This document shows positions 27,001-35,911 of a stretch of DNA of 64,000 nucleotides, piece by piece; position 1 is the stretch's first letter; every line of letters starts with the position of its first letter. A model generated the notes under the pieces. That model was not told where the DNA came from, made no database searches, and was given only the letters and a program-made list of their open reading frames with translations. Origin of the DNA: a bacterium (GTDB lineage: Bacteria; Patescibacteria; Dojkabacteria; JAKAPS01; JAJZLI01); contig JAKAWT010000001.1 in assembly GCA_021816845.1 (NCBI GenBank), positions 186,001 to 250,000 of the forward strand, in the 5' to 3' direction. Position numbers and translations under genes: made by a program.

Positions 27001-28287
27001 CTATGCATAGCTTGAGTACGAACGAGTTATAAGATGTGATTTTATATTCCTTATTAGAGTCAATATTACTACTACGATAATAAGTATACTCGTACCACCA
27101 ATTGCTACACTTGTTATATTAGTATAATACTGAACTACTAATGGTATTAATGCAATAATAGTCAAAAATATTGCTCCAACAAACGTAAGTTTCAACAAAA
27201 TATTATATATATAGTTTTCTGTTTGTTTACCAGGTCTAAAACCAGGGATAAACCCTCCTTGTTTTTGGATATTATTTGCTACATCATGAGGTTTGAATAC
27301 AATGAATGTATAGAAATAAGTCATAAATATTATTAAAATTCCATATATTATCCCATAGTATAACTGATTAGATAAACCATTATAAACAAATACTGAAACA
27401 TGATGTATTAGTACATTTTTACTCGTTTCTAATATTTTAGATAGTTCAGTTGGTAGCAGCACAAGAGAAAGTGCAAATATAATAGGCATAACACCTGCTG
27501 TATTTATTTTGATCGGTATATATGATTTATTCCCTCCCACAAGCTGCACTCCACGTGTCATACGAGTATAGTTAACAGGAATGTTTCTGGATGATTCGTT
27601 CACAAGTACAATAGCAATAACCATACCAATAAATAGTAATAGTAATACTAATATAATAATACCATTAATACTCTGTGACACTGCAGCCGATACTAGTGAT
27701 TCTGGCATAGCAGCCAAAATACCAACAGCTATAAGTAGCGATATACCATCCCCAACCCCGTATTCAGTAATTAATTCTCCTAACCACATAAGAAATATTG
27801 AACCAGCTGTCATTGTAATTATGAATGTTGTAAGACCCAATGGATCAAGGTTAGAAATTATAGGAGTTTGAGATACTCCAAGAAGAAACTTATAAATTCC
27901 AAATGATTGTAGCGCTGCAATAGGTACTGTAAGATATCTTGTATATTGATTTATAATCTTTTGTCCTCTATCACCTTGTTCTTGTAATTCTTTTATTTTA
28001 GGTACTAGATAGACTAAAAATTGGAATATAACAGTAGCAGTAATAAAAGGACCTAACCCTATACCTACAATTGCAGCTGTCTGCAATGTACCTCCAGAAA
28101 ATATATTCAGAAAACTTAACGCCTGATTATTCTTAAATAGTGATGACAGAACACTTACGTTAACTCCAGGAACAGGTATTGAAGCGAAAACTCTAAATAC
28201 AGCAATAAGTAATATTGTAAATAATATTTTCCTTCTAAGCTCAGGACTATTATAAAGCTCTCGAATAATATAAAAAACTTTTTGCAT
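27001..28287 (-). CDS. secY: Preprotein translocase subunit SecY
   Basis: Protein-conducting channel of the Sec system, 428 residues with ten membrane helices. Typical pieces are VFASIPVPGVNV near the start, the plug-side FLNIFSGGTLQ, LWLGELITEYGVGDGIS (as MWLGELITEYGVGDG) and the cytoplasmic loop FKPHDVANNIQKQGGFIPGF. The first base overlaps the last of rplO, as expected for the spc operon. The next genes in that operon, adk and map, are displaced by two genes on the other strand. Confidence 0.97.
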   Translation of the reverse strand: MQKVFYIIRELYNSPELRRKILFTILLIAVFRVFASIPVPGVNVSVLSSLFKNNQALSFLNIFSGGTLQTAAIVGIGLGPFITATVIFQFLVYLVPKIKELQEQGDRGQKIINQYTRYLTVPIAALQSFGIYKFLLGVSQTPIISNLDPLGLTTFIITMTAGSIFLMWLGELITEYGVGDGISLLIAVGILAAMPESLVSAAVSQSINGIIILVLLLLFIGMVIAIVLVNESSRNIPVNYTRMTRGVQLVGGNKSYIPIKINTAGVMPIIFALSLVLLPTELSKILETSKNVLIHHVSVFVYNGLSNQLYYGIIYGILIIFMTYFYTFIVFKPHDVANNIQKQGGFIPGFRPGKQTENYIYNILLKLTFVGAIFLTIIALIPLVVQYYTNITSVAIGGTSILIIVVVILTLIRNIKSHLITRSYSSYA

Positions 28288-28718
28288 CAGAGTATTTTAC
28301 CATTCGCTAATTTTATTTTATCTAAAGACGATTTAGAGAAAGATATTTTATCATTTTTGAATGATAATTTTTTTGATAATTCTCCATCTCCTAGTATTTT
28401 AACAGTTTTTTCCTTTTTTAAAACCCCAATTTTTTTTAGTTCATCAAAGGATACTATATCATTTTCTTTGAATAATCTATCTATGTCAGATAAATTTAAA
28501 ACAGCGTATTCATGTCTTTGTCTCTTAAACCCTTTAAGATAGGGAAGTCTTAATATCAATGGATTTTGTCCTCCTTCAAAAAACGGGGATATATGTACAC
28601 CCGATCTGGATTTTTGACCTTTGGTCCCTCTACCAGCAGTATGTCCACCCTTACCTGATCCATAACCTCTACCTACTATTTTTTTTGATTTTTTTACAAT
28701 TTTATTCTTAATTAACAT
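28287..28718 (-). CDS. rplO: Ribosomal protein uL15
   Basis: Large-subunit protein, 143 residues, with the glycine-rich N-terminus typical of L15 (VGRGYGSGKGGHTAGRGTKG, then QKSRSG). It follows rpsE directly. The rpmD (L30) gene normally found between them is absent, as in Patescibacteria generally. Confidence 0.96.
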   Translation of the reverse strand: MLIKNKIVKKSKKIVGRGYGSGKGGHTAGRGTKGQKSRSGVHISPFFEGGQNPLILRLPYLKGFKRQRHEYAVLNLSDIDRLFKENDIVSFDELKKIGVLKKEKTVKILGDGELSKKLSFKNDKISFSKSSLDKIKLANGKIL

Positions 28719-28719
28719 A

Positions 28720-29226
28720 TTATCTTGCCTTTAAATTTTGTAAAGCTAGGAAACTACAGTATATATTTGCCTTTTTATTGGTGGAACCAAGTCTTTTAGA
28801 TAAAACATCTTTAACACCTGCAAGTTCTAAGATTGGCTTGATATTTTTCCCTGCTATAATACCTGTTCCTTGTACTGCTGGTTTAAAAAGCATTTTTGCG
28901 GCTTTAAAATCCTGTGTTATTTCATGAGTAATAGTATTCTCTGTAAGATTTATTGACACTACAGATGCTCTGGCCTTCCTTATTGCCTTCTCTATAGCAA
29001 ATTTAGGATCATTTCCAACCCCCTTTCCTATACCAATTTTGCCATTCCTATTACCAACTACAACCATAGCTGAAAATCTAAATCTTTTAGCTCCTTTTGT
29101 AACCTTTGTAACTCTTTTAGTCTCAAGAATATAATGCTCATAATCAGATACAGGAGTTTTATCCTCAAGTGTTATTTCATCTATAATTATTTCTTTTATT
29201 TCCGTTATATCTTCTTTATTCGCCAT
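28720..29226 (-). CDS. rpsE: Ribosomal protein uS5
   Basis: Small-subunit protein at the mRNA entry channel, 168 residues. The double-stranded-RNA-binding half holds RVTKVTKGAKRFRFSAMVVV and GNRNGKIGIGKGVG; the C-terminal half holds GTGIIAGKNIKPILELAGVK. Length is usual. Confidence 0.97.
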   Translation of the reverse strand: MANKEDITEIKEIIIDEITLEDKTPVSDYEHYILETKRVTKVTKGAKRFRFSAMVVVGNRNGKIGIGKGVGNDPKFAIEKAIRKARASVVSINLTENTITHEITQDFKAAKMLFKPAVQGTGIIAGKNIKPILELAGVKDVLSKRLGSTNKKANIYCSFLALQNLKAR

Positions 29227-29239
29227 AATTTTTAAAATC

Positions 29240-29581
29240 TTAAAATATCAATCCGCTTTTCTTCGCTCCATCAGAAAAAGATTTTACTCTACCATGAAAT
29301 CTATATCCTCCTCTATCAAATACCACAGATTTTATACCTTTTGATAATGCTATTTTACCAAATTCTACACCAAGATTATATGATTTTTCTGTTTTATCCT
29401 TACCATTTTTGATAACCTTTGTAGACATACCTATGATTGTTTCACTTTTATCATCATCTATTATCTGGACATAAATATCTTTACTAGATCTAAAAACAGA
29501 CAATCTAGGTCTTATTTTAGTACCTGATACTTTTTTCCTTATAATTTTATGCCTTTTTAATCTTCCTTGTAATGTTTTCAT
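29240..29581 (-). CDS. rplR: Ribosomal protein uL18
   Basis: 5S rRNA-binding protein of 113 residues. It has the basic N-terminus and RPRLSVFRSSKDIYVQIIDD, with the C-terminal VVFDRGGYRFHGRVKSFSDG that is characteristic of L18. Confidence 0.96.
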   Translation of the reverse strand: MKTLQGRLKRHKIIRKKVSGTKIRPRLSVFRSSKDIYVQIIDDDKSETIIGMSTKVIKNGKDKTEKSYNLGVEFGKIALSKGIKSVVFDRGGYRFHGRVKSFSDGAKKSGLIF

Positions 29582-29593
29582 AGAATTTAAAAT

Positions 29594-30142
29594 TTATTTA
29601 ACTGTGGCCTTACCACTCTTCCCTGCCTTTTTAATTACAACCTCATCTTTATACCTTATACCTTTACCCTTATAAGGTTCTGGTTTTTTAATCTTTCTTA
29701 TGTCTGCACTTACCTGACCTACTAATTGTTTATCAATTCCGCTAATCTTTATTTGATTATTATCAGAGACTTCAAATTTTATACCTTCAACTTTCCTAAC
29801 TTTTACAGTATGTGAATACCCAACATTTAAAACAATATCCTCTCCATCTAGTGCAACTCTATATCCTATCCCTTGAAGTGAGAGCTCCTTAGTAAATCCT
29901 TCAGATACACCTATAACCATATTATTTATTAGTGATCTATATAATCCATGTAAAGATTTATCTTCCTTAGAATCTGATTTTCTAGATACCTTAATAATAT
30001 TATCTTCTTTTATTATTTTTACTCTATTCAAATAGTGCATCCTAAGTTCTCCCAATTTCCCTTTTACGACAACTTCGTCACTGTTTATTTCAACATCAAC
30101 TCCTTCTTTTAAATCTATTGGTAATAATCCTATTCTTGACAT
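29594..30142 (-). CDS. rplF: Ribosomal protein uL6
   Basis: 182 residues with the two L6 repeats. The C-terminal signature KKPEPYKGKGIRYKDEVVIK near 157-176 is clear. Spacing to neighbours is 6-12 bp. Confidence 0.97.
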   Translation of the reverse strand: MSRIGLLPIDLKEGVDVEINSDEVVVKGKLGELRMHYLNRVKIIKEDNIIKVSRKSDSKEDKSLHGLYRSLINNMVIGVSEGFTKELSLQGIGYRVALDGEDIVLNVGYSHTVKVRKVEGIKFEVSDNNQIKISGIDKQLVGQVSADIRKIKKPEPYKGKGIRYKDEVVIKKAGKSGKATVK

Positions 30143-30148
30143 AATAAT

Positions 30149-30526
30149 TTACCAAACTTTACAAATAATTTCTCCACCTACCTTATTCTTCCTAGCCTCA
30201 CTATCAGTCATAACCCCTTCTGGTGTTGATAGAATACATAAACCAAGACCGTTTAGAACTTTTGGTATATCTCTATATGATGAATATATCTTCAAGCTAG
30301 GCTTTGATACTCTTTCTATACCAGATATAACACTTTCTCCCTTTTTATACTTTAGGGATATTATTATATCATGTTCCTTGATTTCATAATCTTTTATATA
30401 TCCTCTATCTTTAAGAACTCTAACTATATCTTTTTTGATAGTACTTAAAGGTACTGATACAATCTCTTTATCTCGAAAGATCGCATTTCTTATTCTTGTT
30501 AATAAATCTGCTATTGGATCACTCAT
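30149..30526 (-). CDS. rpsH: Ribosomal protein uS8
   Basis: 125-residue 16S rRNA-binding protein. It begins MSDPIADLLTRIRNAI and ends with the signature LCILSTPEGVMTDSEARKNK and GGEIICKVW. Confidence 0.97.
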   Translation of the reverse strand: MSDPIADLLTRIRNAIFRDKEIVSVPLSTIKKDIVRVLKDRGYIKDYEIKEHDIIISLKYKKGESVISGIERVSKPSLKIYSSYRDIPKVLNGLGLCILSTPEGVMTDSEARKNKVGGEIICKVW

Positions 30527-30554
30527 AATTAAACCTACAATAAATTACATATAA

Positions 30555-30749
30555 TTACCATGATGACTTCCTAACTCCAGGAAGTTTGCCTTCATGAGCT
30601 AAATGCCTTAAGCATATTCTACAAATTCCAAAATCTCTAAAATATGCTCTAGAACGACCACAAATAGTACATCTGTTGTATCTTCGGACTCCAAATTTCA
30701 TCTTTTTTACCCTTTCTTGTTGTTTATCAACCAATGCTTTTCTTGCCAT
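30555..30749 (-). CDS. rpsZ: Ribosomal protein uS14, zinc-binding type
   Basis: Short 64-residue S14 with two CxxC pairs (CTIC near 28 and CRIC near 43), the zinc-dependent form. It needs zinc for folding, and no zinc-free copy is seen here. Confidence 0.96.
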   Translation of the reverse strand: MARKALVDKQQERVKKMKFGVRRYNRCTICGRSRAYFRDFGICRICLRHLAHEGKLPGVRKSSW

Positions 30750-30750
30750 A

Positions 30751-31326
30751 CTATTTCTTTGCTAAATTATCCTTTGCTAAAGGTTCTTTTACTAAAGGTA
30801 ATCCCAAATATTTAAATAAAATTTTTGCATCGTTATCATTCTTTGCAGTGGTAACAATTGTAACCTGTAGAGATTTTACCTTATCACCATACATTTGTGC
30901 AACTTCAGGGAACACTGAATGTTCTTTAATACCTATTGAATAGTTACCTTTTCCATCAAAAGAATTCAATGTTAAACCTCTAAAATCTCTAAAACGAGGG
31001 ATATCAATATCAATCAACTTCTGATAAAAATCCCACATCCTATCACTTCTTAGAGTGACCTTTATTCCTATGTTCATCCCTTCTCTTATGTGAAAATTGG
31101 ATATAGAAGCTTTCGCCTTAGTTGTAACAGGAACTTGTCCTGTAATAGCAGTAATGATTTCCCTCATTTGATCTAATGCTTCAGGATTATTAGGAACTGA
31201 GTCAGATACACCAGAGTTAACTATTATTTTGGATAAATTCGGTACAGCGAAAACATTATCCACTTTCATTTCTTTTGCTATATCACCTCTTAATTTTTTA
31301 TTATATTTTTCTTTTAGGCTATTCAT
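30751..31326 (-). CDS. rplE: Ribosomal protein uL5
   Basis: 5S rRNA-associated protein, 191 residues. It has VPNLSKIIVNSGV, ITGQVPVTTKAKASISNF and the SIGIKEHSVFPEV motif. The C-terminus carries a short extra basic tail (LVKEPLAKDNLAKK) beyond the usual end. Confidence 0.96.
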   Translation of the reverse strand: MNSLKEKYNKKLRGDIAKEMKVDNVFAVPNLSKIIVNSGVSDSVPNNPEALDQMREIITAITGQVPVTTKAKASISNFHIREGMNIGIKVTLRSDRMWDFYQKLIDIDIPRFRDFRGLTLNSFDGKGNYSIGIKEHSVFPEVAQMYGDKVKSLQVTIVTTAKNDNDAKILFKYLGLPLVKEPLAKDNLAKK

Positions 31327-31336
31327 AATAAACTAC

Positions 31337-31627
31337 TCATATTATATTTTTACATTTCTTACAACTTCTTTCTTTTATACCCTTATCATTGATTACGTAC
31401 CCCACCCTTGTAGGTTTACTACATTTAGGACATACTAATTTTACTATAGACGTATCTATAGCTTTTTGTCTGTCTACCATACCTGAACCCTTTACTGCTT
31501 TCTTATACAGACCAACACCATCGACAAATATCTTATTTTTAGCTGGCAAAACTTTTGATACTTTGGCTACAGTACCTCTCTTATTTCCACTCAATAATTG
31601 CACTGAATCACCTTTCCTTATTTTCAT
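31337..31627 (-). CDS. rplX: Ribosomal protein uL24 with C-terminal zinc ribbon
   Basis: 96 residues. The KOW domain (KIRKGDSVQLLSGNKRGTVA) assembles early on 23S rRNA. Residues ~67-93 hold four cysteines as CPKC and CKKC, a zinc-ribbon tail found in part of the L24 family. The start overlaps the end of rplN by 4 bp. Confidence 0.95.
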   Translation of the reverse strand: MKIRKGDSVQLLSGNKRGTVAKVSKVLPAKNKIFVDGVGLYKKAVKGSGMVDRQKAIDTSIVKLVCPKCSKPTRVGYVINDKGIKERSCKKCKNII

Positions 31628-31995
31628 AATACTTCATCTGCTAAACTAACTAATTTATTAAAACCTCTATCTCTAAGTTCTCTTGCTACTGGACCAAAAA
31701 TAGCAGTTCCTCTTGGATCACCACTCTTTGGGTCAATTATCACTGCAGCATTATCATCAAATCTTATATAAGAACCATCTTTTCTCCTTACTTCCTTACG
31801 TGACCTAACAATTACGGCTGTTACCATATCATGTGCCCCAACTTGACCTCCTGGAGATGCTTTTAAAACAGTACACTTCACTCTGTCACCAACTCTGGAA
31901 AATCTTCTGAATGATACACCTAAAGATCCTAGAACTTTTAATTCTTTTGCTCCAGTATTATCTATACATTTTATCCTTGATTCATCTTGTAACAT
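31624..31995 (-). CDS. rplN: Ribosomal protein uL14
   Basis: 123-residue intersubunit-face protein. It begins MLQDESRIKCIDNTGAKEL, contains VKCTVLKASPGGQVGAHDMV, and ends with FGPVARELRDRGFNKLVSLA. A GAGG motif sits about 10 nt before the ATG, a possible weak Shine-Dalgarno. Confidence 0.97.
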   Translation of the reverse strand: MLQDESRIKCIDNTGAKELKVLGSLGVSFRRFSRVGDRVKCTVLKASPGGQVGAHDMVTAVIVRSRKEVRRKDGSYIRFDDNAAVIIDPKSGDPRGTAIFGPVARELRDRGFNKLVSLADEVL

Positions 31996-31997
31996 AA

Positions 31998-32477
31998 TTA
32001 TTTTACCTCTAAATCTTTAATATACCTAAAACTTATTTTTTTAGAAATAGGTCTTGTCTTTACAAAACTAATCTCATCACCAATGTTTAATACATCATCA
32101 ACTCCACATGCGACTAAATATATTTTTGTCTTTTTTGTTAATTTCTTATATAAAGGATGTGGAACATATTTTAATACCCTGACCCTTACACATTTACTTC
32201 CATTAACCTGAGGAAGTAACACAGTCCCTCTCAATGGTTTTTTCACCTTGGGTCTAGACCCATTGGATCTAGATACCTTAGTGTTTGTAACCTTATTGTC
32301 AGAACCAATGTTCTTTGAAGATACAATTTTTGGTTGTACTTTTAATCCAACTTTTTTAGATGTTTTTAATGCAGGTTTTTTTGCTATAACTTTTTTACTT
32401 GATATAGCCTTAGTCCTCTTTAAAGATGTATCTGTTTTTCTAATTTTTGATGTTTTTTTTACTTTCTTATTTTCCAT
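31998..32477 (-). CDS. rpsQ: Ribosomal protein uS17 with long basic N-terminal extension
   Basis: 159 residues against about 85 for a usual S17. The core begins near residue 80 (PLRGTVLLPQVNGSKCVRVR) and keeps KYVPHPLYKKLTKKTK. Residues 1-78 are a Lys/Ser/Thr-rich, low-complexity tail (KKVIAKKPALKTSKKVG). The ATG has a good Shine-Dalgarno, AAAGGAG with 7-nt spacing, lying inside the end of rpmC, which it overlaps by 11 bp. That ribosome site supports the long start rather than an internal one. Confidence 0.92.
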   Translation of the reverse strand: MENKKVKKTSKIRKTDTSLKRTKAISSKKVIAKKPALKTSKKVGLKVQPKIVSSKNIGSDNKVTNTKVSRSNGSRPKVKKPLRGTVLLPQVNGSKCVRVRVLKYVPHPLYKKLTKKTKIYLVACGVDDVLNIGDEISFVKTRPISKKISFRYIKDLEVK

Positions 32478-32754
32478 TTTGTTTCTCCTTTAAATCTGAG
32501 TTACTTGGGTCTAGATTATTTGTACCTTGATTCTCTAACTTTTCTAAATATTTCTTTTCTGTTAATACAGTTTTAAATCTAGCAATCTCTTTCTTCATCT
32601 TAGTCAGCTCAGAAACATCAATATTTTCACTTGATGACTTATACAATATTTGCATCCTAACATCCATCCTCTTTTTAAGCATTTCATCGTTAAGCTTTTT
32701 TAATTGCTTATATATTCCGTCTGTACTTATTTTTCTTATTTGTTGTATATCCAT
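32467..32754 (-). CDS. rpmC: Ribosomal protein uL29
   Basis: 95 residues with the helical L29 core (LKKLNDEMLKKRMDVRMQIL; MKKEIARFKTVLTEKKYLEK) and an extra acidic/polar C-terminal tail of about 25 residues. The tail's coding region includes the Shine-Dalgarno of rpsQ. Confidence 0.9.
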   Translation of the reverse strand: MDIQQIRKISTDGIYKQLKKLNDEMLKKRMDVRMQILYKSSSENIDVSELTKMKKEIARFKTVLTEKKYLEKLENQGTNNLDPSNSDLKEKQNGK

Positions 32755-32766
32755 AATTTTTAGAAA

Positions 32767-33186
32767 TTAAAATTCATCCTCTTTCCTCACAAATTTCACC
32801 TTGCATGGCAATTTATATCCTGCTAGTCTAAATGCTTCTTTTGCAGTATCTTCAGATACTCCAACTATCTCAAAAAGTATTCTTCCTGCTCTAATTGGTG
32901 ATGCAAATCCTGATACACTACCTTTTCCCCCTCCCATTTTGACTCCTGCTGCTTTTTCCGTTCTTGGATGATAAGGAAACATCCTTACCCATACCTTTCC
33001 ACTTCTTTTTGTATAATGGGTAATTTTTTTTCTTGCTGCTTCTATTTGTTTTGCAGAAATCAAAGAAGGTTCCATCGCTTTAATACCATAATCCCCAAAA
33101 CTTAGTTTTGTTCCATTTGAAGCTACCATATCAATCTTAGCCCTAAATGTCCTTCTATATTTTTGTCTTCTTGGTTGCATTAACAT
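32767..33186 (-). CDS. rplP: Ribosomal protein uL16
   Basis: 139 residues near the peptidyl-transferase centre. It has MQPRRQKYRR at the start, SGKVWVRMFPYHPRTEKAAG and MGGGKGSVSGFASPIRAGRI. An ATG two codons downstream (33180) is an alternative start. Confidence 0.96.
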   Translation of the reverse strand: MLMQPRRQKYRRTFRAKIDMVASNGTKLSFGDYGIKAMEPSLISAKQIEAARKKITHYTKRSGKVWVRMFPYHPRTEKAAGVKMGGGKGSVSGFASPIRAGRILFEIVGVSEDTAKEAFRLAGYKLPCKVKFVRKEDEF

Positions 33187-33192
33187 AATATT

Positions 33193-33840
33193 TTATACTA
33201 CTTCATCTATATAATTTTTCTCACCTTTATATATCCAGACTTTTACCCCTATAACCCCATAACTATTTGTCTTTATGTAGCTATCTGCATAATCTATATC
33301 AGCTCTTAGTGTATGTAGTGGGACAGATCCAAAATTCCTTTTGTCTGTTCTGTGTATCTCAGATCCTCCAACCCTACCTGAAACCCAGATTTTAGCACCT
33401 TTTGCACCTGCTTCTTTTATCTTTACAATTTCTCTATCCATTAGAAATTTAGGTGAAACTCTTTTTGCAATCCCATCTGTAACATTTTGAGCTACAAGCA
33501 TAGCATTCAAATCAGGTTTTTTTATATCATGAACCTCAAGATGTACATTAGAATTGAGCATCTTATCCAATATCTTCTTCAAATCTTCAAGTCCCTTTCC
33601 ACCTCTTCCTATTACAACACCTGGTCTTGATACTGAAATATCTATAATAACATTATTCACAGATCTCTTTATAACAATATCTCCTACCCCAGCAAGTTTT
33701 AAAGTAGTTTTTAAATATTTCCTTACCTTTAAATCCTCATGTAGTTGGTTTTTATATATATCCCCTTCTGCATACCATAAAGATTTATAATTTTTATTGA
33801 TTCCCAGTCTGAATCCTACTGGGTGTATTTTATGTCCCAT
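33193..33840 (-). CDS. rpsC: Ribosomal protein uS3
   Basis: 215 residues. The N-terminus MGHKIHPVGFRLGINKNYKS, a KH domain with SRPGVVIGRGGKGLEDLKK, and the C-terminal domain with KIWVSGRVGGSEIHRTDK. It forms part of the mRNA entry helicase. Confidence 0.97.
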   Translation of the reverse strand: MGHKIHPVGFRLGINKNYKSLWYAEGDIYKNQLHEDLKVRKYLKTTLKLAGVGDIVIKRSVNNVIIDISVSRPGVVIGRGGKGLEDLKKILDKMLNSNVHLEVHDIKKPDLNAMLVAQNVTDGIAKRVSPKFLMDREIVKIKEAGAKGAKIWVSGRVGGSEIHRTDKRNFGSVPLHTLRADIDYADSYIKTNSYGVIGVKVWIYKGEKNYIDEVV

Positions 33841-33842
33841 AT

Positions 33843-34178
33843 TTAACTACTACCAAGTTTAACTAAAATATTACAAGTACGTTTGTGTATCATTGCAACG
33901 CTACCTTTTGATAGATATCTGTATCTTTTTAATGTCTGTCCCTCATCTATTCTAATTTCTTTTATAGTATAAGGCTTCTCTAAATTTTTTTTATCTGCAT
34001 TATTTATAGCTGTTTTTATAACCTTTTTTAATACATCTGCATTCCTATAATTTAAAAATGAAAGAGTTGATACAGCAACATCAGGAGATAACCCTTTTAG
34101 TAATCTAGCCACCCTACGTGTCTTCCCCGCAGATCCCTTTATATTTTTAACACTTGCAATAACTTCTTTACTATCCAT
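33843..34178 (-). CDS. rplV: Ribosomal protein uL22
   Basis: 111-residue protein lining the exit tunnel. It shows SAGKTRRVARLLKGLSPDVA and the hairpin region EGQTLKRYRYLSKGSVAMIH. Confidence 0.95.
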   Translation of the reverse strand: MDSKEVIASVKNIKGSAGKTRRVARLLKGLSPDVAVSTLSFLNYRNADVLKKVIKTAINNADKKNLEKPYTIKEIRIDEGQTLKRYRYLSKGSVAMIHKRTCNILVKLGSS

Positions 34179-34189
34179 AGTATTTATAA

Positions 34190-34495
34190 TTAACTTTCAA
34201 CTCTCCCTATACTCCCTTGATTTTGAGCGATTTTACCCTTCCTGCTATGTCCTCTAAATAATCTTGTTAGAGCAAATTCCCCAAGTTTATGTCCTACCAT
34301 TGCCTCATTAATCAAAACAGGAATATGATGTTTCCCATTATGTACTGCAATTGTAAGTCCAACCATCTCAGGAGATATTGATGAACGACGAGCCCATGTT
34401 TTGATAGGCTTTCTATCTCCAGAAGTCTTTTGTAATATAACCTTTTTTAATAATTTTTCATCCACATAAGGACCTTTTTTACTTGATCTTGACAT
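34190..34495 (-). CDS. rpsS: Ribosomal protein uS19
   Basis: 101 residues. It begins MSRSSKKGPYVDEKLLKKV and contains TWARRSSISPEMVGLTIAVH and MVGHKLGEFALTRLFRGHSR, the family signatures. Confidence 0.97.
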   Translation of the reverse strand: MSRSSKKGPYVDEKLLKKVILQKTSGDRKPIKTWARRSSISPEMVGLTIAVHNGKHHIPVLINEAMVGHKLGEFALTRLFRGHSRKGKIAQNQGSIGRVES

Positions 34496-34496
34496 A

Positions 34497-35354
34497 TTAT
34501 TTTTTTACTCTTTGTCCTGTTCTTTTAATTAATATATATTTATCAGTCAATTTATTTTTCCTTGTTTTGGTTCCACGCCTATGGCCCCAGATATCCTTTG
34601 ATATACCACCAACTTGACCTTTACCTTCTCCTCCTCCATGAGGGTGCTGTTTAGCATGCATTGCCATACCCCTAACTGAAGGCCTAATTCCTAAATACCT
34701 AGTTCTACCAGCTTTCCCAAGTTTCTGATTTGCATGATCTGTATTACCGACTCTTCCTATTGTTGCAAAATTATCTGAATTTATATACCTTACTTCACCT
34801 GAAGGAAGTTTTAAAAGAGCAAGATTATTTTCCTCTATAGATTGTAATTTTGCAAATACACCAGCAGATCTTACCAAAATACCTCCATGACCTGAAGTTA
34901 TTTCTATGTTATATATCTCAGACCCTATTGGAATCTTTTTTATTGGCAACGCATTACCTACCCTAACTTCAGCATTCTCTCCTGATTCAACCCTATCTCC
35001 AAGAGATAATCCTACAGGTGCAATTATATACCTTTTATCACCGTCTGTATAGTGTAAAAGTGCAATTCTAGCAGTTCTTATGGGATCATATTCTATGGAT
35101 TTCACATAAGCAGGAATTCCATATTTATCTCTTCTTGTATCTATAATTCTATATCTTTGTTTAACTCCACCTCCTTGATGACGTACTGTAATAACACCTC
35201 TAGAATTCCTACCTGCCTTACTTTTATATTTTACAAGTAGCGATTTTAGTGGCTTATTTTTCCTCAATCCATCTTTTGAAACTAATACGGTATGCCTTAA
35301 AGATGCAGTTACTGGATTATATGTTTTTAAATTTTTATTCTTATTTTTCTTCAT
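34497..35354 (-). CDS. rplB: Ribosomal protein uL2
   Basis: 285 residues, needed for subunit joining and peptidyl transfer. It has KAGRNSRGVITVRHQGGGVK and the conserved HPHGGGEGKGQVGGI segment with the histidine important for activity. Ends in a basic tail. Starts within the last 4 bp of rplW. Confidence 0.97.
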   Translation of the reverse strand: MKKNKNKNLKTYNPVTASLRHTVLVSKDGLRKNKPLKSLLVKYKSKAGRNSRGVITVRHQGGGVKQRYRIIDTRRDKYGIPAYVKSIEYDPIRTARIALLHYTDGDKRYIIAPVGLSLGDRVESGENAEVRVGNALPIKKIPIGSEIYNIEITSGHGGILVRSAGVFAKLQSIEENNLALLKLPSGEVRYINSDNFATIGRVGNTDHANQKLGKAGRTRYLGIRPSVRGMAMHAKQHPHGGGEGKGQVGGISKDIWGHRRGTKTRKNKLTDKYILIKRTGQRVKK

Positions 35355-35911
35355 CTTGAAGCTCCTTTTCTTTCATTTATATTTGTATCTGTTTTTTTAT
35401 CTATACTCCTTCTTCTTAAAAGTGTTCTTGCAATGCCTAATGGATTTGAATCTTTTGACTTTGTACCTATTTCCTTAGTTTTTACTTTTTGAGTTTGGGC
35501 TCCTTGAGCATTGACTCCTTGTGATTTTAACACATTTTTCCCCTTTGTAGCCTTATTGTTTATTTCAGTCTTTGACTTAGATTTCTTTTTCTTTTCTTCT
35601 TCTTTATCCTCTCCAAGTAAGTTAATGCTAAACCCTGGTTTCAATTTTACATATGCTTTTTTTATATCTGCCTTTTTATTCTTGACAATATATCTCTTTT
35701 TATTTATATCTCTGATTTTCTTACCTTTTTCTCTAAGTAGCCTAATTTCAGCAACTTCTACAGAAAAAGCCTTTTCAACTGCAGCCTTAACACCTTTTTT
35801 ATCTGCAAGCATTGAAATCTTAAATCCATACCAACCACCAGAAGAACTTGTAGACATTCTTAATATCTTCTCTGAAATTATAGGTTGTTTCAATACATCA
35901 GCTATTTTCAT
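35351..35911 (-). CDS. rplW: Ribosomal protein uL23 with long C-terminal extension
   Basis: 186 residues against about 95-100 for a usual L23. The core (DVLKQPIISEKILRM; KGVKAAVEKAFSVEVAEIRL; DIKKAYVKLKPGFSINLLGE) ends near residue 97. The rest is a charged, disordered-looking tail with EEEKKKKSKSKTE and an Arg-rich end (GIARTLLRRRSID). L23 sits at the tunnel exit and docks trigger factor and SRP, so the tail would project at that site. Confidence 0.93.
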   Translation of the reverse strand: MKIADVLKQPIISEKILRMSTSSSGGWYGFKISMLADKKGVKAAVEKAFSVEVAEIRLLREKGKKIRDINKKRYIVKNKKADIKKAYVKLKPGFSINLLGEDKEEEKKKKSKSKTEINNKATKGKNVLKSQGVNAQGAQTQKVKTKEIGTKSKDSNPLGIARTLLRRRSIDKKTDTNINERKGASR

